NCBI GenBank assembly: GCA_934643455.1
Contig: CAKUBV010000003.1
Span: 1-64,000 of the forward strand
Origin: Candidatus Proelusimicrobium excrementi
GTDB lineage: Bacteria > Elusimicrobiota > Elusimicrobia > Elusimicrobiales > Elusimicrobiaceae
DNA: 64,000 nucleotides
Direction of reading: 5' to 3'
Numbering within the stretch: the stretch's first letter is position 1; each line of letters begins with the position of its first letter. Of the stretch, positions 16,319-24,889 are shown piece after piece. The notes beneath the pieces are model-generated. The model searched no databases and had not been told where the DNA came from. It saw nothing but the letters and a program-made list of their open reading frames with translations. A program made the translations under genes and the position numbers.

Positions 16319-18178
16319 TTAATTATATAAAAATAGTTCGCCGTCTTTTTTGTAATTCTTCATTGAAGCGGAAAATTCATAACCGCCGTAAGAAAAACTC
16401 AGAGCCCCTTTTTGAGCTGCGTTTTCAGCCCCGCCGGAACCGTACCAAGGCTCTTCCGCTTTTACTCCGCAATAATATCCGCCCGGCTCGGCTTGGCGTA
16501 TGCGCGCGCCGGAAGCTTCAATCAGCTTTTTGCTTTCCCCTGAAAGCGGCGCGGCGGGAACATAAATATCTTTTATTTTGATTCCGCCCAAATCTTTTAA
16601 AGCGTAAGCCGCGCTTTTGTAAGCAGATGCGATAAAAAGGCAGTCTATGCTTTTTGAACCGGCGGCCAGCGTCGCCGCTTTTATTGTTTTGCCCTCAATG
16701 CCCGCGCCGATTACGATAATTTTGTTTTTCTCCTTTACGAACAAAGCACGGCTGTAACGGCCTTCAAGAACGGCGGAAAAATCCTTTTTAATAAAAATCC
16801 CTCCCAGTAAAAAACAAAAAGACAGCCCTAAACTCAACCCCAGAAAAAGTTTTCTATTTTTAAACAGAGGAAAATTAAACAAAGCGAACAACGCCAAATA
16901 ATAAGCCGCGATAAAACCGAAGTTCCACGCGCTTATCTCAATCCCGGCAAGCGGAGTGGACGCAAAAGCTTCCACCAGGAAATTGAAAACGTAAAGCAGA
17001 ATCTTCATAATAAAAAGCACAAACTCGAAAGGAAAAGAAAAAGGCAAAAAGCGAAGCGGCCAAAGCAAAAAAGCCCCGCCCATAAGAACGCCGCTTAAAG
17101 GCACTAAAAATATATTGGAAATTATCGCCGCAAATGATATTCTGTTAAAATAATTCGCAAATACCGGCACAAGCGCAAGCTGCGCGCTTAAAGAAATGAA
17201 AAACAACCCCGCCGCCCAAGCCGCCGTTTTTGGCAGACGCGAAACAAAATTAAAATTGCAAACGAAATAAATTATCGCCAAAGTGGCCAAAAAAGACATT
17301 TGAAACCCGGCGTCGAAAACGCTTTGCGGATTAAACAACAAAATAATGAAAGCCGCCGTCAAAAAGCCCTGTAAGACTCCGCTTTTGCGCCCAAGCAAAA
17401 GCCCGCAGGTGGCGCACAGCGTCATAATATACGCCCTTATCAAAGGCGCGTCCGCACCTGCTATCAGAGTATAAAACAAAGCGCAGGCAAGCGCGGCGGC
17501 AGCTGGTAAATACCTGCCCATAAAGAATAAAGAACACAAAAAATAAACAATCAAAGTTACAAAACCGACATTCCCGCCGGAAGCCACCAGCAGATGTATT
17601 GCGCCGCTGTCTTGAAACGCGGAATAAAGCCCTTTGTCCATATCGCCCTTTTCGCCTATTGAAACACCGCTTAAAACCGCGGCGGAATCGGCGGGGAGAT
17701 TATCCTCAAATACTTCAAGCATACTCGCCCGCGTTTTTGAAAGAGCGCGCCAAAATAAAGAACCGCTTTTAACGGTAATTAGTTCCGAAATTTCTGTTTG
17801 GCTGGAAATATGTCTGCGGGCCAAATATTCGCGCCAGTTGAAAGAACCGTAATTTTCTACGGAAAAGACGGGTTCCAAAATTCCTTTCACCGTTAATTCG
17901 TCCCCGCGGGAAAGGTTCTGACAGGAAGAACATTGTACGTAACTTTTTCCGCGGACCGCTTTGCCCGCCACGGAAAGGACTTCTGCCGTAAAAACCAGGC
18001 CCGTTTTACGTTTGGCGGGATAAGAGATTATCTTTAAAACAATTTCCTGCGGGAACGGTTTTACAAAAAAAGAAGCGTCTTCCGTTTTAGGTTTCGGAAC
18101 GGGAAGGAGCAAAGCCAAACACAAAGCATAGATTACTAAAATTAAGAAAAGAGGCCTTTTATAGAAATCGGACGTCAT
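16319..18178 (-). CDS. comEC: ComEC/Rec2-family DNA-uptake channel protein
   Basis: ComEC forms the inner-membrane channel for single-stranded DNA in natural transformation. This copy (619 residues) has an N-terminal hydrophobic segment, an OB-like DUF4131 region (about 45-150), and the multi-TM competence domain with the family sequence GAIHLLVASGGNVGFV near 195. The C-terminal 150 residues occupy the place of the metallo-beta-lactamase-like domain, but I see no HxHxDH motif, so nuclease activity is doubtful. It overlaps recR by one base. It is followed by the SPFH gene. The recR-comEC pairing suggests a recombination-linked role, though uptake cannot be proven from this window. Confidence 0.85.
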   Translation of the reverse strand: MTSDFYKRPLFLILVIYALCLALLLPVPKPKTEDASFFVKPFPQEIVLKIISYPAKRKTGLVFTAEVLSVAGKAVRGKSYVQCSSCQNLSRGDELTVKGILEPVFSVENYGSFNWREYLARRHISSQTEISELITVKSGSLFWRALSKTRASMLEVFEDNLPADSAAVLSGVSIGEKGDMDKGLYSAFQDSGAIHLLVASGGNVGFVTLIVYFLCSLFFMGRYLPAAAALACALFYTLIAGADAPLIRAYIMTLCATCGLLLGRKSGVLQGFLTAAFIILLFNPQSVFDAGFQMSFLATLAIIYFVCNFNFVSRLPKTAAWAAGLFFISLSAQLALVPVFANYFNRISFAAIISNIFLVPLSGVLMGGAFLLWPLRFLPFSFPFEFVLFIMKILLYVFNFLVEAFASTPLAGIEISAWNFGFIAAYYLALFALFNFPLFKNRKLFLGLSLGLSFCFLLGGIFIKKDFSAVLEGRYSRALFVKEKNKIIVIGAGIEGKTIKAATLAAGSKSIDCLFIASAYKSAAYALKDLGGIKIKDIYVPAAPLSGESKKLIEASGARIRQAEPGGYYCGVKAEEPWYGSGGAENAAQKGALSFSYGGYEFSASMKNYKKDGELFLYN

Positions 18179-18771
18179 CAGATTTTAGTGCGGCCCTTTA
18201 AAGAGTGGGAAAGAGTCATTTCGTCGATATAATCAATATGCCCGCCCAGCGGCATTCCGTAGCCTATGCGCGTTATTTTGCCGACCAGTCCGCGCAAAAC
18301 GTCGGCGATATAAAGGGAGGTGCTTTCCCCCTCAGTATCGGGGTTGGTGGCTATGATTACTTCCCTTATTTCCCGTTCGGAATTTTGCACGCGCTCTACA
18401 AGTTCCTTTATTTTTAAATCATCCGCGCCGCGACCGTCCAAAGGGGAAATGGAGCCGTGCAAGACGTGGTAAAGGCCGTTGTAACTGCCGGTTTTTTCTA
18501 TGGCTTCTATATCTTTTGGTTCTTCAACAACGCATAAAAGGCCGTCGTCGCGGGTATCGTCGGAGCAAATTTCGCACAAACTGCCCTCGCTGTAAGAAAA
18601 ACAAATAGGGCAATAATGTACATTGGCCCTCATTTTTAAAAGGGCTTCGGTAAATTCCGCCACTTCGCTTTCGGGCGCTCTTAAAAAATGCAGGGCAAAA
18701 CGTTCCGCCTGACGCGGGCCCACGCCTTGCAATCTCCTAAAGCATTTTATAAGTCGGTCTAAGCTCTTCAT
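18178..18771 (-). CDS. recR: recombination mediator protein RecR
   Basis: RecR works with RecF/RecO to load RecA at gaps. The 197 residues hold the HhH motif (RLQGVGPRQAERFALH, 13-28), a four-Cys zinc finger (CPICFSYSEGSLCEIC, near 55-70), and a Toprim domain (LLCVVEEPKDIEAIE near 78; ATNPDTEGESTSLYI near 140). It lies 5 bases after dnaX; the small ybaB/ebfC gene usually found between them is absent. It overlaps comEC by one base. Confidence 0.97.
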   Translation of the reverse strand: MKSLDRLIKCFRRLQGVGPRQAERFALHFLRAPESEVAEFTEALLKMRANVHYCPICFSYSEGSLCEICSDDTRDDGLLCVVEEPKDIEAIEKTGSYNGLYHVLHGSISPLDGRGADDLKIKELVERVQNSEREIREVIIATNPDTEGESTSLYIADVLRGLVGKITRIGYGMPLGGHIDYIDEMTLSHSLKGRTKI

Positions 18772-18776
18772 AAGTT

Positions 18777-20732
18777 TCAGCCTACTATATGGCCGTCAAA
18801 AATATCTAAAATCTCCAGCGTTTTGGGGCCGGCGTCTTTGGTTCCTTCGGCGGAAGGCGCGTCATTTTGCGCATATGCGCTGAAATCGCCCCGCACAAAA
18901 GGCTCTTCCGCACTGATTGCGGTTTTGCTCTTATCGGGGGCCGCCGCAGGACGCGGGGAAGAATATTTAGGCGCAAAGGCCGACGGGGCCGGAGTTCTTG
19001 TTGAAGAACAAGTATCTTCTTTCGGCGCGCCGCCGGCTATTTTGAAGTTAAATTTAATTCTTTGCCCGCAAACTTTTAAAGCCGCTTTTTCCAAATCGGC
19101 TATGCGGCGCTGTAAGGTGTCCTTAAAAAATCCGTCTTTTGGCTTAAAGGTAAATTCCCACTCGTCTTTGGCGGGAAAGGATACCGACGCGGATAAGACG
19201 CCCTCGTAAAGGAAAGGATAATTTTTATCAAGTTCCTGCTTAAAAGACGGCCATACTTCCATAGCGGAAGAAAAACTTATATTGTTTGCTTGGGGCTCGG
19301 CTGCGCGTTCTTGAACTTTTTGCTCCGCTAAAGGGCTTGCGGCAAAAGGCGAAACCGAAAAGGAAGGAACAGGGGTTTCCGTCTTAGCCGCCGGCCTTAA
19401 AATTTTAGCCGCTTCCGGCATGGCCGGGGCGTCGGCTGTAAACATTTCCTTTTTTATTTCTTCAAAACTTTTTACGGCCGGCCTAGGCGCAGATTGAACA
19501 GGCTCCGTATGGACGGGCTGATTATTCAGGCTTTTTTTTTCCGCTAAAGGCGCAGGCAAAGAAGAAACAGAAGAATTTTCCAAAGCTTCCAAGCGCGAGA
19601 TCAGCCCGTCAATATCAATACTGTTTTGCATAATAGTAAACAGGCCGACTTCCGCCGCCAAAGCAGGCGTATCGGAAAATTTAACTTCATCCGTCAGTTT
19701 GGAAATTTTGCGCGTTAAAGCCGCAATATGGCCGGGAGTACATTCCGCCAGAATTTCTTTTGCGCCGGGGTAAGGCTCTTTGCCGGAATTAAGGGAAAGG
19801 TAAAAAATCTCCCCGAAAGCGTTTTTTAAATCTTTAAGAAGGCTTAAAGAATCAAAGCCCTCGTTCTTCACTTTTTCAAAAACGCCGTGCAGGCGCGCGC
19901 CGTCTTTGCGGATTACAGCCTCGACGGAATCTTTTACCAATTCCTGCGGCAATATGCCGAGCATTTGGGAAACCAAAGCCTTATCAACTTTGCCGTTGGA
20001 AAAGGAGATGGCTCTGTCAAAAATCGTAAGGGCGTCCCTCAAAGCTCCGCCCGCGCTTTTGGCGATGACGGCGGCGGCTTCTTCTTCCAAATCAATATTT
20101 TCCGCGCCGGCCAAATCCAAAAGGTGGGAGGTTATTTCCTCTTCCGTTATGGGTTTAAAGCGGAAAGTCTGACAGCGGGAGGAAATGGTTAAAGGCACTT
20201 TGTGAAGCTCCGTAGTCGCCAAAATAAATACGACGTGGGCGGGTGGTTCCTCAATAGTTTTAAGCAAAGCGTTGAAAGAGGAAGTTGAAAGCATGTGGAC
20301 TTCGTCCAAAATAAAAACTTTGTATCTGTCCCTGCCGGAAGCCAAAGCGACGGTATCTATAATGGCTTCGCGGACTCTTTCCACCTGAGTGTTGCTGGCC
20401 GCGTCGAGTTCCAAAACGTCCATATCGCTTGAAGCGGCTATTTCCAAGCACTGCGGACATTTGCCGCAAGGGCTGGCCGTCGGTTTATCATTACCGCCGC
20501 CGGTGCAGTTTAAAGCTTTTGCCAAAAGCCTGGCGGTTGTGGTTTTGCCGCATCCGCGCGGGCCGTAAAACAAATAGGCGTGCGCTATCCTGCCGGATTT
20601 AATCGCGTTCATAAGCGTTTTTGAAACGCTTTCCTGCCCGACGACTTCCTCAAAAGTCTGCGGGCGGTACTTGTTGGCCAAGCTTACATAGGCCTTTTGG
20701 GCCGGAGAAGAAGAGTCCTCAAACATTTCCAT
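18777..20732 (-). CDS. dnaX: DNA polymerase III subunits gamma and tau
   Basis: The clamp-loader ATPase of the replicase. Visible are the Walker A segment FYGPRGCGKTTTAR near residue 55, a zinc module with Cys around 75-95 (CGKCPQC), Walker B FILDEVHML near 135 and the sensor/SRC segment TISSRCQTFRF near 185. After about residue 370 comes a Pro/Ala/Lys-rich linker and a C-terminal tau region (domain V-like, ending LEILDIFDGHIVG). The 651 residues match tau. An A9 run near codons 397-400 is placed like the slippage site of Thermus dnaX and could yield a short gamma product (separate entry). It is the first gene of a dnaX-recR-comEC unit. Confidence 0.96.
   Translation of the reverse strand: MEMFEDSSSPAQKAYVSLANKYRPQTFEEVVGQESVSKTLMNAIKSGRIAHAYLFYGPRGCGKTTTARLLAKALNCTGGGNDKPTASPCGKCPQCLEIAASSDMDVLELDAASNTQVERVREAIIDTVALASGRDRYKVFILDEVHMLSTSSFNALLKTIEEPPAHVVFILATTELHKVPLTISSRCQTFRFKPITEEEITSHLLDLAGAENIDLEEEAAAVIAKSAGGALRDALTIFDRAISFSNGKVDKALVSQMLGILPQELVKDSVEAVIRKDGARLHGVFEKVKNEGFDSLSLLKDLKNAFGEIFYLSLNSGKEPYPGAKEILAECTPGHIAALTRKISKLTDEVKFSDTPALAAEVGLFTIMQNSIDIDGLISRLEALENSSVSSLPAPLAEKKSLNNQPVHTEPVQSAPRPAVKSFEEIKKEMFTADAPAMPEAAKILRPAAKTETPVPSFSVSPFAASPLAEQKVQERAAEPQANNISFSSAMEVWPSFKQELDKNYPFLYEGVLSASVSFPAKDEWEFTFKPKDGFFKDTLQRRIADLEKAALKVCGQRIKFNFKIAGGAPKEDTCSSTRTPAPSAFAPKYSSPRPAAAPDKSKTAISAEEPFVRGDFSAYAQNDAPSAEGTKDAGPKTLEILDIFDGHIVG
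19532..19540 (-). promoter_or_regulatory. A9 slippery run in dnaX (candidate gamma/tau switch)
   Basis: On the coding (minus) strand GCG-GAA-AAA-AAA-AGC-CTG contains nine consecutive A. One extra A gives GAA-AAA-AAA-AAG-CCT-GAA-TAA; one fewer gives GAA-AAA-AAA-GCC-TGA. Both alternative frames therefore stop within four codons. The site lies between the ATPase core and the tau-specific part (about codon 398 of 651), where E. coli and Thermus dnaX shift. A product of about 400 residues would match gamma. Downstream CTGA-ATAA-TCAG could form only a weak hairpin, so transcript slippage, as in Thermus, is more likely than ribosomal frameshifting. Confidence 0.65.
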
Positions 20733-20825
20733 AAGATTATGATAATAAATTAATAGCTTTAGCGCAAAAGGCCAAGGACATATAATTATGTTTTATTAAC
20801 ATAAGATAAAAACAATCATAAATTT

Positions 20826-20853
20826 AAGGCCCGGTCTTAAGCCGGGCCTTTTT
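20826..20853. terminator. hairpin between marC and dnaX
   Basis: AAGGCCCGG/CCGGGCCTT stem with TTTTTAAT on the plus side and a weaker T-rich exit on the minus side. It lies just past the marC stop (minus strand), so it most likely ends marC transcription, although its better T tract is on the plus strand. Confidence 0.6.
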
Positions 20854-20873
20854 AATATTGAAATCAGGGTTTA

Positions 20874-21551
20874 TCAGGAATGCACATAGGCAGGATCTAT
20901 AAGCCCCGGTATAAGCTGGGCTATACCCTGCACCACGAATTGTACCGCTATCGCGCAAAGTATCAAACCCATAGTCCTGGAAACTATCTGCATACCATTG
21001 TTCTTAAGTATCCTGAAAAGCCACCTGGAAAGATATAAAACAAGCCCGATAACCGCGCACGCCGCCGCCAAAGCAAACACCATACCTATCATCGTAAGAA
21101 AGTTATTTGGCTTTTGCGCATATAAAATAACCGTGGCTATTGCGCCGGGGCCGGCAAAAATCGGCATGGCCAAAGGCACTATAAGGCTGCTTAGACGCTC
21201 GGTAGCCTGCTTAAACGCGCTTACGCTGGAAGCGTTGGTTTCAAGGCCTTCGTTTTCAAACTTGGGCTTGCCGTGAAGCATACGGAAGCCTATCGTCATA
21301 ATCAATATTCCGCCCGCTATCCTGAAAGCCGGTATGCTTATGCCGAACAAGCTTAAAAAAGGCTGGCCTATAAAAAAGAAAAACGTACAAATTATAAAAA
21401 TCGACAAAGCCAAAAGCTTGGCGATATTTTTCTGTACGTCCGTTGAATCTTGGTTTACGTGTTCAAGAAAGACTGGCACATTGCCGATAGGGTTTAAAAT
21501 AGCCACTACAGCAATAAAGAAGTTTAATATTAAAGGAAAATCAATAGACAT
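20874..21551 (-). CDS. MarC-family integral membrane protein
   Basis: 225 residues with six predicted TM segments. Family features are an early FFIAVVAILNPIGNVPVF, LSLFGISIPAFRIAGGILI near 75-93, and AMPIFAGPGAIATVIL near 130. MarC proteins were once linked to multiple antibiotic resistance, but that link was not upheld and their transport substrate is unknown. The gene stands between dnaX and tRNA-Val on the minus strand and ends at a hairpin. Confidence 0.88.
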   Translation of the reverse strand: MSIDFPLILNFFIAVVAILNPIGNVPVFLEHVNQDSTDVQKNIAKLLALSIFIICTFFFFIGQPFLSLFGISIPAFRIAGGILIMTIGFRMLHGKPKFENEGLETNASSVSAFKQATERLSSLIVPLAMPIFAGPGAIATVILYAQKPNNFLTMIGMVFALAAACAVIGLVLYLSRWLFRILKNNGMQIVSRTMGLILCAIAVQFVVQGIAQLIPGLIDPAYVHS

Positions 21552-21572
21552 TTTTTTGCCTTTTATAAAAAA

Positions 21573-21644
21573 TGGGCAGTACAGGGTTCGAACCTGTGAC
21601 CTTCCGCGTGTGAGGCGGACGCGCTACCGCTGCGCCAACTGCCC
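21573..21644 (-). tRNA. tRNA-Val (CAC)
   Basis: 72-base cloverleaf on the minus strand including the discriminator A: acceptor GGGCAGT/ACTGCCC, D arm GCGC/GCGC, anticodon stem TCCGC/GCGGA with loop CTCACAC (anticodon CAC), T arm ACAGG-TTCGAAC-CCTGT. CCA is not encoded. Confidence 0.95.
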
Positions 21645-21776
21645 GTGCTTACTTTAGAAGCTGTAAGTTCTTAATATATTTTACCATAAATATAAGCCGC
21701 GCGGTAGTTCCCTTTTTAAAAGCCGGCAAAACCCAGGGCACTTCCACGCGGCGGCGGTTATTTATATAATTATTAT

Positions 21777-23795
21777 ATGGGTATATTCAAGTTACATTCC
21801 CCTTTTAAGCCTTCCGGCGATCAGCCTAAAGCGATAGAAAAACTCGCCGCGAATATCCAAAACGGCAAGTCTAGGCAAACTTTGCTCGGCGTAACCGGCT
21901 CCGGCAAAACTTTTACTATGGCAAACGTCATAGAAAAACTGGAAAGGCCGGCATTGATCATGTCCCCGAACAAAGTTTTGGCCGCACAGCTTTACAGCGA
22001 GTTTAAACAGTTCTTCCCGGAAAACGCCGTGGAATATTTTATTTCCTATTACGATTATTATCAGCCGGAAGCATATATACCGCAAACCGATTCTTATATA
22101 GAAAAAGACGCCGCCATAAATGACCATATAGAAAAACTGCGCCTTAAGGCGACAAACTCCCTCTTAAGCAGGAAAGATACCATAGTGGTGGCGTCGGTGT
22201 CCTCAATTTACAATATAGGTTCGCCGGAAGGCTTTCAGAAAATGAGAATACACCTTAAAACCGGGGAATTGCTGACAAGAACGGATTTTACGACTCATCT
22301 GATAAAAATACTTTACGAACGCAATGAAACGGAATTCGCGCCGGGAAACTTCCGCGTGCGCGGGCCTTTTATAGACGTGTTTCCGCCTTACTCCCAAAAC
22401 GCTTTAAGGGTGAGGATAGAAGGCAGGAACATCGCCTCCATACAGGAAGTGCACCCGATTACCAATGACGTCGTCCATGGAATTGACGAAGTTTGGCTTT
22501 CGCCGGCGAAGCAGTTTGTATCGGAAGACGAAAAAATGGAAGAGGCTTTAAATTCCATAAAAAAAGAATGCGCCGACAGAGTAAAGTTTTTTGAAGCCGC
22601 GGGGAAGCTTGTGGAAGCCCAGCGCATAAAACAGCGCACCGCTTACGATATGGAAATGCTGGAGCAAACAGGCTTCTGCCCCGGGATAGAAAACTATTCC
22701 CGCCAGCTGGAGCTGCGCGCTCCGGGAAGCCGCCCCAACTGCTTGTTTGATTACTTTAAACGTTACGACGATTTTATAGTTTTTATAGACGAATCGCACG
22801 TCGCCGTGCCGCAAATACGCGGCATGTACAACGGCGACAGAGCCAGAAAACAAATGTTAATAGATTTCGGCTTCCGCCTGCCGAGCGCGCTGGACAACAG
22901 GCCTTTAAAATTTGAAGAGTTTGAAAAGCTTTTGCCTTCGGCCGTATTCGTTTCCGCCACGCCGGGGCCTTATGAACTTACCGTAAGCGGCAATAATATA
23001 GTTGAACAGATTATCCGCCCGACGGGGCTTGTCGATCCGCCGGTAAAAGTGCTGCCTGCGGAAGGGCAAATCAACGATTTGCTTTTAAGAATACAAGCCA
23101 AAACCGCAAAACGGCAGCGCAGCCTGGTGCTGGCTTTAACTAAAAAGACCGCGGAAGATTTATCGGCTTTCTTATTGGAAAAATGCGTAAAAGCAAGATA
23201 TTTGCACAGCGATATAGACTCATTGGAAAGGATAGAGATACTTAAGGATTTCTCCCGCGGAGTGTTTGACGTATTAGTCGGCATAAATCTTTTAAGAGAA
23301 GGCATAGACATCCCGCAGGTCGGGCTGGTGGCTATACTTGAGGCCGATAACGAAGGCTTCCTGCGAAACCAAACCACTTTGATACAGATAGCCGGGCGCG
23401 CGGCAAGAAACGTAGAAGGGGAAGTGCTGCTTTACGCACAGCGTCAGACGCCTTCCATGAAATACGCTTTAAACGAAATGGACCGCAGGCGCGCCATACA
23501 GCAGGCTTACAATAAAGAACACAATATCCGCCCCAAAACCATAGAAAAAGCCGAAGTGGAATTAAAGGAATTTGAACAGCAAAGCAAATCTTCCGGGATA
23601 TCCATGATTCACACTTTAAGCGACGTTCTGCCGCAGGCAAAGAACCTGCCCGCACTTATAAAACAGACTGAAGAGCAAATGCTGGAAGCGGCGGATAATC
23701 TTGATTTCGAACTGGCCGCGGAACTGCGCGACAGACTTTTTGAACTTAAAGACATGGCGGTAAAATCACCGAAAAAACGCAAACAAAAAAGGTAA
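21777..23795 (+). CDS. uvrB: excinuclease ABC subunit B
   Basis: UvrB verifies DNA damage and nucleates incision in nucleotide excision repair. The 672 residues show motif I GVTGSGKTFTMAN near 39, the beta-hairpin region YYDYYQPEAYIPQTDSYIEK near 92, helicase motifs FIDESHVAVPQ (near 337) and GRAARN, and a C-terminal UVR domain (EEQMLEAADNLDFELAAELRD near 633-653) for UvrC contact. A basic tail (KSPKKRKQKR) ends the protein. birA starts 9 bases later. No SOS box was recognised upstream. Confidence 0.98.
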   Translation: MGIFKLHSPFKPSGDQPKAIEKLAANIQNGKSRQTLLGVTGSGKTFTMANVIEKLERPALIMSPNKVLAAQLYSEFKQFFPENAVEYFISYYDYYQPEAYIPQTDSYIEKDAAINDHIEKLRLKATNSLLSRKDTIVVASVSSIYNIGSPEGFQKMRIHLKTGELLTRTDFTTHLIKILYERNETEFAPGNFRVRGPFIDVFPPYSQNALRVRIEGRNIASIQEVHPITNDVVHGIDEVWLSPAKQFVSEDEKMEEALNSIKKECADRVKFFEAAGKLVEAQRIKQRTAYDMEMLEQTGFCPGIENYSRQLELRAPGSRPNCLFDYFKRYDDFIVFIDESHVAVPQIRGMYNGDRARKQMLIDFGFRLPSALDNRPLKFEEFEKLLPSAVFVSATPGPYELTVSGNNIVEQIIRPTGLVDPPVKVLPAEGQINDLLLRIQAKTAKRQRSLVLALTKKTAEDLSAFLLEKCVKARYLHSDIDSLERIEILKDFSRGVFDVLVGINLLREGIDIPQVGLVAILEADNEGFLRNQTTLIQIAGRAARNVEGEVLLYAQRQTPSMKYALNEMDRRRAIQQAYNKEHNIRPKTIEKAEVELKEFEQQSKSSGISMIHTLSDVLPQAKNLPALIKQTEEQMLEAADNLDFELAAELRDRLFELKDMAVKSPKKRKQKR

Positions 23796-23804
23796 AATTT
23801 ATAT

Positions 23805-24368
23805 ATGGATTTTAATTTCAGAATAAACAGAACCATAAATCTGGATCAGGCGTCTTCGACCCAAGACGTCGCCAAAGAAACGGCATCTCTTTTTAAAGAA
23901 GACGGCGTTTTAATAGTAGCAAAAACCCAAACCGCCGGCAGAGGCCGATTTGAAAGGCAGTGGGAATCAAAAGAGGGCGGACTATATTTCAGTATAATTT
24001 TACGCCCCAACAAAAAGACCATGCCGCTTGAAGAATTAAGCGTAAAAGCGGGCCGCGCCGTGGCGCAGACGCTTAAAAACCTTTACGGCGTAAAGACAAA
24101 AATAAAATTGCCCAACGACGTTTTGGCCCACGACGGCAAAGATTTTAAAAAAATATCCGGGATTTTAATAGAAACTTCCGCCGGCACCGACGGGCATTTG
24201 GACTGGATCGCCCTCGGTATAGGCATAGACACAAACAATACGCCTTCAAAGAATTTGCCGGCCGTAAGCGTAAAACAAATTATCGACAAACAGGTAAACA
24301 ACGAAGAGCTGCTGCAGAAGTTTCTGCAAAACTTTGCAAAAGAATATATCAGTTGGAATATAGCTTAA
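23805..24368 (+). CDS. birA: biotin--[acetyl-CoA carboxylase] ligase, catalytic core only
   Basis: The enzyme activates biotin as biotinoyl-AMP and attaches it to carboxylase carrier proteins. Seen are STQDVAKE near 21, the biotin/ATP loop TAGRGRFERQWES near 46-58, GLYFSIILRP near 61, KLPNDVL near 101 (the usual KWPNDV has Leu for Trp) and GILIETS near 117. At 187 residues it lacks both the N-terminal DNA-binding domain (so it cannot repress as E. coli BirA does) and most or all of the C-terminal SH3-like domain. Co-transcription with uvrB is likely from the 9-base gap. Confidence 0.9.
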   Translation: MDFNFRINRTINLDQASSTQDVAKETASLFKEDGVLIVAKTQTAGRGRFERQWESKEGGLYFSIILRPNKKTMPLEELSVKAGRAVAQTLKNLYGVKTKIKLPNDVLAHDGKDFKKISGILIETSAGTDGHLDWIALGIGIDTNNTPSKNLPAVSVKQIIDKQVNNEELLQKFLQNFAKEYISWNIA

Positions 24369-24388
24369 TTTTATAACCCGGCAATTAA

Positions 24389-24423
24389 AAAGACGCCTTC
24401 CGTTCAGGAAAGCGTCTTTTTTA
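24389..24423. terminator. bidirectional terminator
   Basis: AAAAAGACGCCTTCC/GGAAAGCGTCTTTTTT stem with A/T tracts on both sides, lying between convergent birA (+) and the receiver gene (-). Confidence 0.85.
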
Positions 24424-24444
24424 AATCCATATAAAGGGCCGGAT

Positions 24445-24822
24445 TTAAGCATCGCCCATTATTTTTTTGACTTTCTCCAGCAAAACCGCGGTTCTGAAAG
24501 GTTTCAAGCAGAAGTCTTTGACTTGAGGATTGCCGGTAAACATCTTTGCGGATTCTTCCAAAGCAGATACTATCATGATTGACGCGCCCTGAAGTTCCTC
24601 GTCGGCGGCCATGGCGGCGGCAATAGCTTTGCCGTCCTTGCCCGGGAGCATAACGTCCAACAAAACCAAATGAGGATGAGTCTTCCTGATTAAATCAAGC
24701 GCGTTGCGGCCGTTGTCGCAGAGATAAACTTCATATCCGCTGCGGCTCAAAATCATATTAAGAAGTTCAAGGATATCGCCTTCGTCTTCAACAATAACAA
24801 TGCGTTTTTTAAGTTCCGCCAT
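24445..24822 (-). CDS. stand-alone response-regulator receiver protein
   Basis: A CheY-like single-domain protein of 125 residues. The acidic pair (IVEDEGD near 10-14), the phosphorylation Asp (LLDVMLPGKDG, near residue 55), Ser of VSALEE near 85 and the Lys of CLKPF near 107 are all present, so phosphorylation competence is expected. No output domain and no adjacent kinase exist, so it likely acts by protein contact or as a phosphotransfer intermediate. The start follows GTGGGGGAAAT. It diverges from tilS. Confidence 0.93.
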   Translation of the reverse strand: MAELKKRIVIVEDEGDILELLNMILSRSGYEVYLCDNGRNALDLIRKTHPHLVLLDVMLPGKDGKAIAAAMAADEELQGASIMIVSALEESAKMFTGNPQVKDFCLKPFRTAVLLEKVKKIMGDA

Positions 24823-24889
24823 ATTTCCCCCACAGTGTTAAATTTATATAATCTATTAAATAAATTATACTTTTTTTACAATCTTTTTT

